From: Planktomarina sp.
GTDB lineage: Bacteria; Pseudomonadota; Alphaproteobacteria; Rhodobacterales; Rhodobacteraceae
Direction: 5' to 3'
NCBI GenBank assembly: GCA_020630595.1
Contig: JAHDBC010000018.1
Coordinates: forward strand, 1-54,259
DNA length: 54,259 nucleotides
A model generated the notes under the pieces. It saw only the letters and a program-made list of their open reading frames with translations, did not search any database and was not told where the DNA came from. Each line of letters opens with the position of its first letter. The stretch's first letter is position 1. This document shows positions 52,288-54,259 of the stretch, piece by piece. A program made the position numbers and the translations under genes.

Positions 52288-52752
52288 ATGCCAGACGCAG
52301 ATATTGATCACATCTATGATTACGACCCAGCCTATATTGCCGGGATTTTGAAGTCCGTCAAAACCATTGCCATGGTCGGGGCCAGTGCGGATAAGACCAA
52401 ATTCAGCTATGGTGTGCTGCGCCAGCTTAGCGAAATTGGTTATGATATTCTGCCTGTGAACCCTAATCCAAACCTTAAGGAAATCAGGGGGTTACGGGTT
52501 TATCAGTCTTTGCAGGACATCGATAAACCCATTGATATGGTTGATGTGTTTCGGCCCAAGGAAGAACTGTTCGGGATTGCCGAACAGGCCATCGCCATCG
52601 GGGCAAAGGTTCTGTGGGGTCAGATCGGCGTCTATGATGACAAGGCCGCCGCACTGGCCGAAGCCGCCGGATTGCAGGTGGTGATGAACCGGTGCCCCAA
52701 GATCGAATTGTTTCGTCCGTTCTGGAAGCCACGGCTTGATTTGAAAATCTGA
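52288..52752 (+). CDS. CoA-binding domain protein (YccU type)
   Basis: The 154-residue Rossmann-fold protein matches the CoA_binding_2 family: KTIAMVGASADKTKFSYGVLR (25-45), YDILPVNPN, VDVFRPKEEL and the late VMNRCPKIEL. Family members bind CoA, and the single late Cys has been suggested to react with CoA thiol. No enzyme function is established. It sits two bases after the ferredoxin and 15 bases before the rhodanese. Presence among sulfur genes suggests handling of a CoA-linked or CoA-persulfide species, which is inference. Confidence 0.85.
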   Translation: MPDADIDHIYDYDPAYIAGILKSVKTIAMVGASADKTKFSYGVLRQLSEIGYDILPVNPNPNLKEIRGLRVYQSLQDIDKPIDMVDVFRPKEELFGIAEQAIAIGAKVLWGQIGVYDDKAAALAEAAGLQVVMNRCPKIELFRPFWKPRLDLKI

Positions 52753-52767
52753 AGAAGGAACCGCCTT

Positions 52768-53157
52768 ATGTCGCAAAATATCACCACATCCGCAAAGTCG
52801 CTTGTGGCGCAGGCCTTGGCAGATGTGCCCGCCATCAGCGTGGAAGAGGCGATCGCCCTGTTGGGATCTTCGGATCATGTGTTTGTCGATTTGCGCGACG
52901 GAACCGAACAGGCGCGCACCGGCACGATCCCCGGGGCGGTGGCGTCATCGCGCGGGATGATGGAATTTCACATCGATCCGGAAAGCCCCGCCCACAAAGT
53001 GGAATTTAATCAGGACAAAACATACATCTTCTATTGTGCATCCGGCGGCCGATCCGCCCTTGCCGCGCAGGTCGCCATGAACATGGGCCTTTCCCCAGTT
53101 CTGAACATGACCGGCGGCGTTGGCGCATGGACCAAAGCTGGTGGTGTGTTGGAGTGA
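52768..53157 (+). CDS. Rhodanese-domain sulfurtransferase
   Basis: The 129-residue single-domain rhodanese has DLRDGTEQARTGTIPGAV (41-58) and the active-site loop YCASGGRS with catalytic Cys90 and the loop Arg95, the six-residue loop expected of sulfurtransferases. It carries sulfane sulfur as a cysteine persulfide. AAGAAGGAA precedes the ATG. It is seven bases upstream of the persulfide-dioxygenase-like gene, a pairing well known in bacteria, where one makes or shuttles persulfide and the other oxidises it to sulfite. Confidence 0.9.
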   Translation: MSQNITTSAKSLVAQALADVPAISVEEAIALLGSSDHVFVDLRDGTEQARTGTIPGAVASSRGMMEFHIDPESPAHKVEFNQDKTYIFYCASGGRSALAAQVAMNMGLSPVLNMTGGVGAWTKAGGVLE

Positions 53158-53164
53158 AAAACAA

Positions 53165-54058
53165 ATGGAAAACAAAGAGATAACCCATCTGAACATGGAC
53201 GTGTCGCCAGAGGTTGACGGGTTTTTTGACCCTGCCAGCAACACGATTTCATACATTGTGAAAGACCCCAATTCGACGTCCTGCGCCATCATCGACAGCG
53301 TGCTGGACATGGACTATGCGGCTGGCCGGATCACGCATGACAGTGCGGATGCGTTGATCAAATCGGTGCAAGATCGCGGCCTGACGTTGGAATGGATCAT
53401 CGAAACCCATGTTCACGCAGACCATCTGTCTGCCGCACCCTATATCCAGCAAAAGCTGGGCGGCAAGGTTGGGGTTGGCGCCCGGATCACGGAAGTTCAG
53501 AAAGTTTTTGGCAAAGTGTTCAACGAAGGCACGGAATTTCAGCGCGATGGTTCACAATTTGACGCCCTGTTTGAAGATGGGGATTGTTACACCATCGGAA
53601 CGATGACGGCCTGCGCCATGGCCACCCCGGGTCATACGCCGGCCTGCATGGTGCACGTCATCGGGGATGCGGCTTTTGCGGGCGACACATTGTTCATGCC
53701 CGATGGTGGATCAGCCCGCGCAGATTTCCCAGGGGGCGATGCGGGGCAGCTGTATGACAGCATTCAGCGCGTGTTGGCCTTGCCTGAAGACATGCGCCTT
53801 TTCATTTGCCATGACTACGGACCAGGCGGGCGCGACATTGCGTGGGAAACCACAGTCGGCGCACAAAAGGCGGCAAACATCCATGTCGGCGAAGGCAAAA
53901 CCCGCGAAGAATTCATCGAATTTCGCAAAGAACGCGACGCCCAATTGGCTGTGCCAAAACTGATCATTCCGTCTTTGCAAGTGAACATGCGGGCAGGGGA
54001 AATCCCCTGTGATTCAGACGGAAACCCAACGCTGAAAGTGCCACTAAACGGTATCTGA
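53165..54058 (+). CDS. Persulfide dioxygenase-like metallo-beta-lactamase-fold protein (ETHE1/Blh type)
   Basis: The 297-residue protein has the metal motif THVHADHL (81-88; His82, His84, Asp86, His87), TPGH157T, GD174TLF and CH216DYGP. ETHE1-type enzymes use one Fe(II) to oxidise glutathione persulfide to sulfite. Blh relatives are controlled by the persulfide sensor BigR in Agrobacterium and Xylella; no BigR gene is in this window. The ATG at 53165 is seven bases past the rhodanese stop. It ends the cassette; a weak hairpin (GCGGGTTGG with CCAACCCGC, about 54083-54111) without T run follows. Confidence 0.88.
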   Translation: MENKEITHLNMDVSPEVDGFFDPASNTISYIVKDPNSTSCAIIDSVLDMDYAAGRITHDSADALIKSVQDRGLTLEWIIETHVHADHLSAAPYIQQKLGGKVGVGARITEVQKVFGKVFNEGTEFQRDGSQFDALFEDGDCYTIGTMTACAMATPGHTPACMVHVIGDAAFAGDTLFMPDGGSARADFPGGDAGQLYDSIQRVLALPEDMRLFICHDYGPGGRDIAWETTVGAQKAANIHVGEGKTREEFIEFRKERDAQLAVPKLIIPSLQVNMRAGEIPCDSDGNPTLKVPLNGI

Positions 54059-54113
54059 CGGGTGCGAAAATCAGGCATATACGGCGGGTTGGTCTGACCG
54101 ACCCAACCCGCAA

Positions 54114-54127
54114 CAGACGCGCGTCTG
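54114..54127. repeat. Perfect 14-bp palindrome before the tRNA gene
   Basis: CAGACGCGCGTCTG is a perfect palindrome with no spacer, 56 bp past the last gene's stop and 50 bp from the tRNA 3' end. It may add to transcription termination or be a protein site. No T run follows. Confidence 0.5.
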
Positions 54128-54177
54128 CAGTTGCTGCCGTCGATTCAAACACGGAAATACAATGCGTGTTGTGATTG

Positions 54178-54259
54178 TGGCGGAGACGAAGGGATTCGAA
54201 CCCTCGAGACAGTTTCCCGCCTACTCCCTTAGCAGGGGAGCGCCTTCGACCACTCGGCC
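54178..54259 (-). tRNA. tRNA-Ser (anticodon GCU), 5' end cut by window edge
   Basis: On the minus strand the sequence reads GGCCGAGTGGTCGAAGGCGC (D arm), an anticodon stem-loop CTCCC-CTGCTAA-GGGAG with anticodon GCT at 54233-54231, a long class II variable arm (GGCGGGAAACTGTCTC region), the T arm GGGTTCGAATCCC, and the acceptor end CGTCTCCG. CCA is encoded (54178-54180). The long variable arm is diagnostic of serine tRNA. About the first seven bases (5' acceptor strand) lie past the right edge. Confidence 0.95.

Noticed and set aside
1-54259. CRISPR arrays, insertion sequences, prophage or integron elements
   Set aside because: No regularly spaced repeats, transposase, integrase or phage gene was seen; the only tandem repeat is the short 11-bp array at 51868-51911.

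Overview
The window looks like chromosomal DNA of a marine alphaproteobacterium of the Roseobacter group (Rhodobacteraceae). This rests on gene content: a trimethylamine-to-glutamate pathway, an aglEFGAK alpha-glucoside operon, an Mrp-type cation antiporter and a methanethiol-oxidase-type gene. No species is claimed. No insertion sequence, phage gene or CRISPR array was seen. Genes are tightly packed, with many 1 to 4 base start/stop overlaps. No stretch over 300 bases lacks a gene.

Region 1 (about 1-17,800) is a methylated-amine gene cluster. It contains a probable trimethylamine monooxygenase (tmm), a TMAO demethylase (tdm), a gamma-glutamylmethylamide synthetase (gmaS), the three N-methylglutamate synthase subunits (mgsABC), an ammonium transporter, and a GcvT-like protein cut by the left edge (probably dmmD). 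A FolD paralogue and an MttB-family methyltransferase complete it. Together these take trimethylamine to TMAO, then dimethylamine plus formaldehyde, then (through genes that should lie beyond the left edge) methylamine and glutamate, with one-carbon units passing to tetrahydrofolate. Around them are a RidA-like protein, a DadA-like oxidase, a GFA-domain protein, two small exported proteins, a small membrane protein plus EamA transporter, and a 56-residue membrane protein directly behind amtB. Several promoter regions here share a GCAAATT box, and three also carry a GAAAC...TTTCC-like inverted repeat. This is a candidate regulon signal.

Region 2 (17,800-24,000) holds a sulfatase-family hydrolase, an M20 amidohydrolase, an unrecognised 366-residue protein, and a YcaQ-like DNA glycosylase overlapping a glucokinase. 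Region 3 (24,100-33,800) is a divergent alpha-glucoside system: aglR-bglA-glk-ycaQ leftward and aglEFGAK plus an HpcH/HpaI aldolase rightward. Two LacI-type palindromes lie between aglR and aglE.

Region 4 (33,800-36,200) is a leftward three-gene folate/methyl-transfer operon: methyl-THF methyltransferase, MetF-like protein, 'virulence factor' family protein. Region 5 (36,300-42,750) carries ppx/gppA, rlmE, glpD, glpK, a TIGR03643 protein and an FAD monooxygenase. Region 6 (43,000-48,700) is a seven-gene Mrp/Mnh Na+/H+ antiporter operon.

Region 7 (48,700-54,060) has a choline-dehydrogenase-like GMC oxidoreductase divergent from a five-gene series: SBP56/methanethiol oxidase, [2Fe-2S] ferredoxin, CoA-binding protein, rhodanese and a persulfide-dioxygenase-like metallo-beta-lactamase protein. 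It reads as a cassette taking methanethiol sulfur to sulfite. A cysteine-rich 35-codon frame and an 11-bp tandem repeat lie inside it. A tRNA-Ser(GCU) is cut by the right edge.
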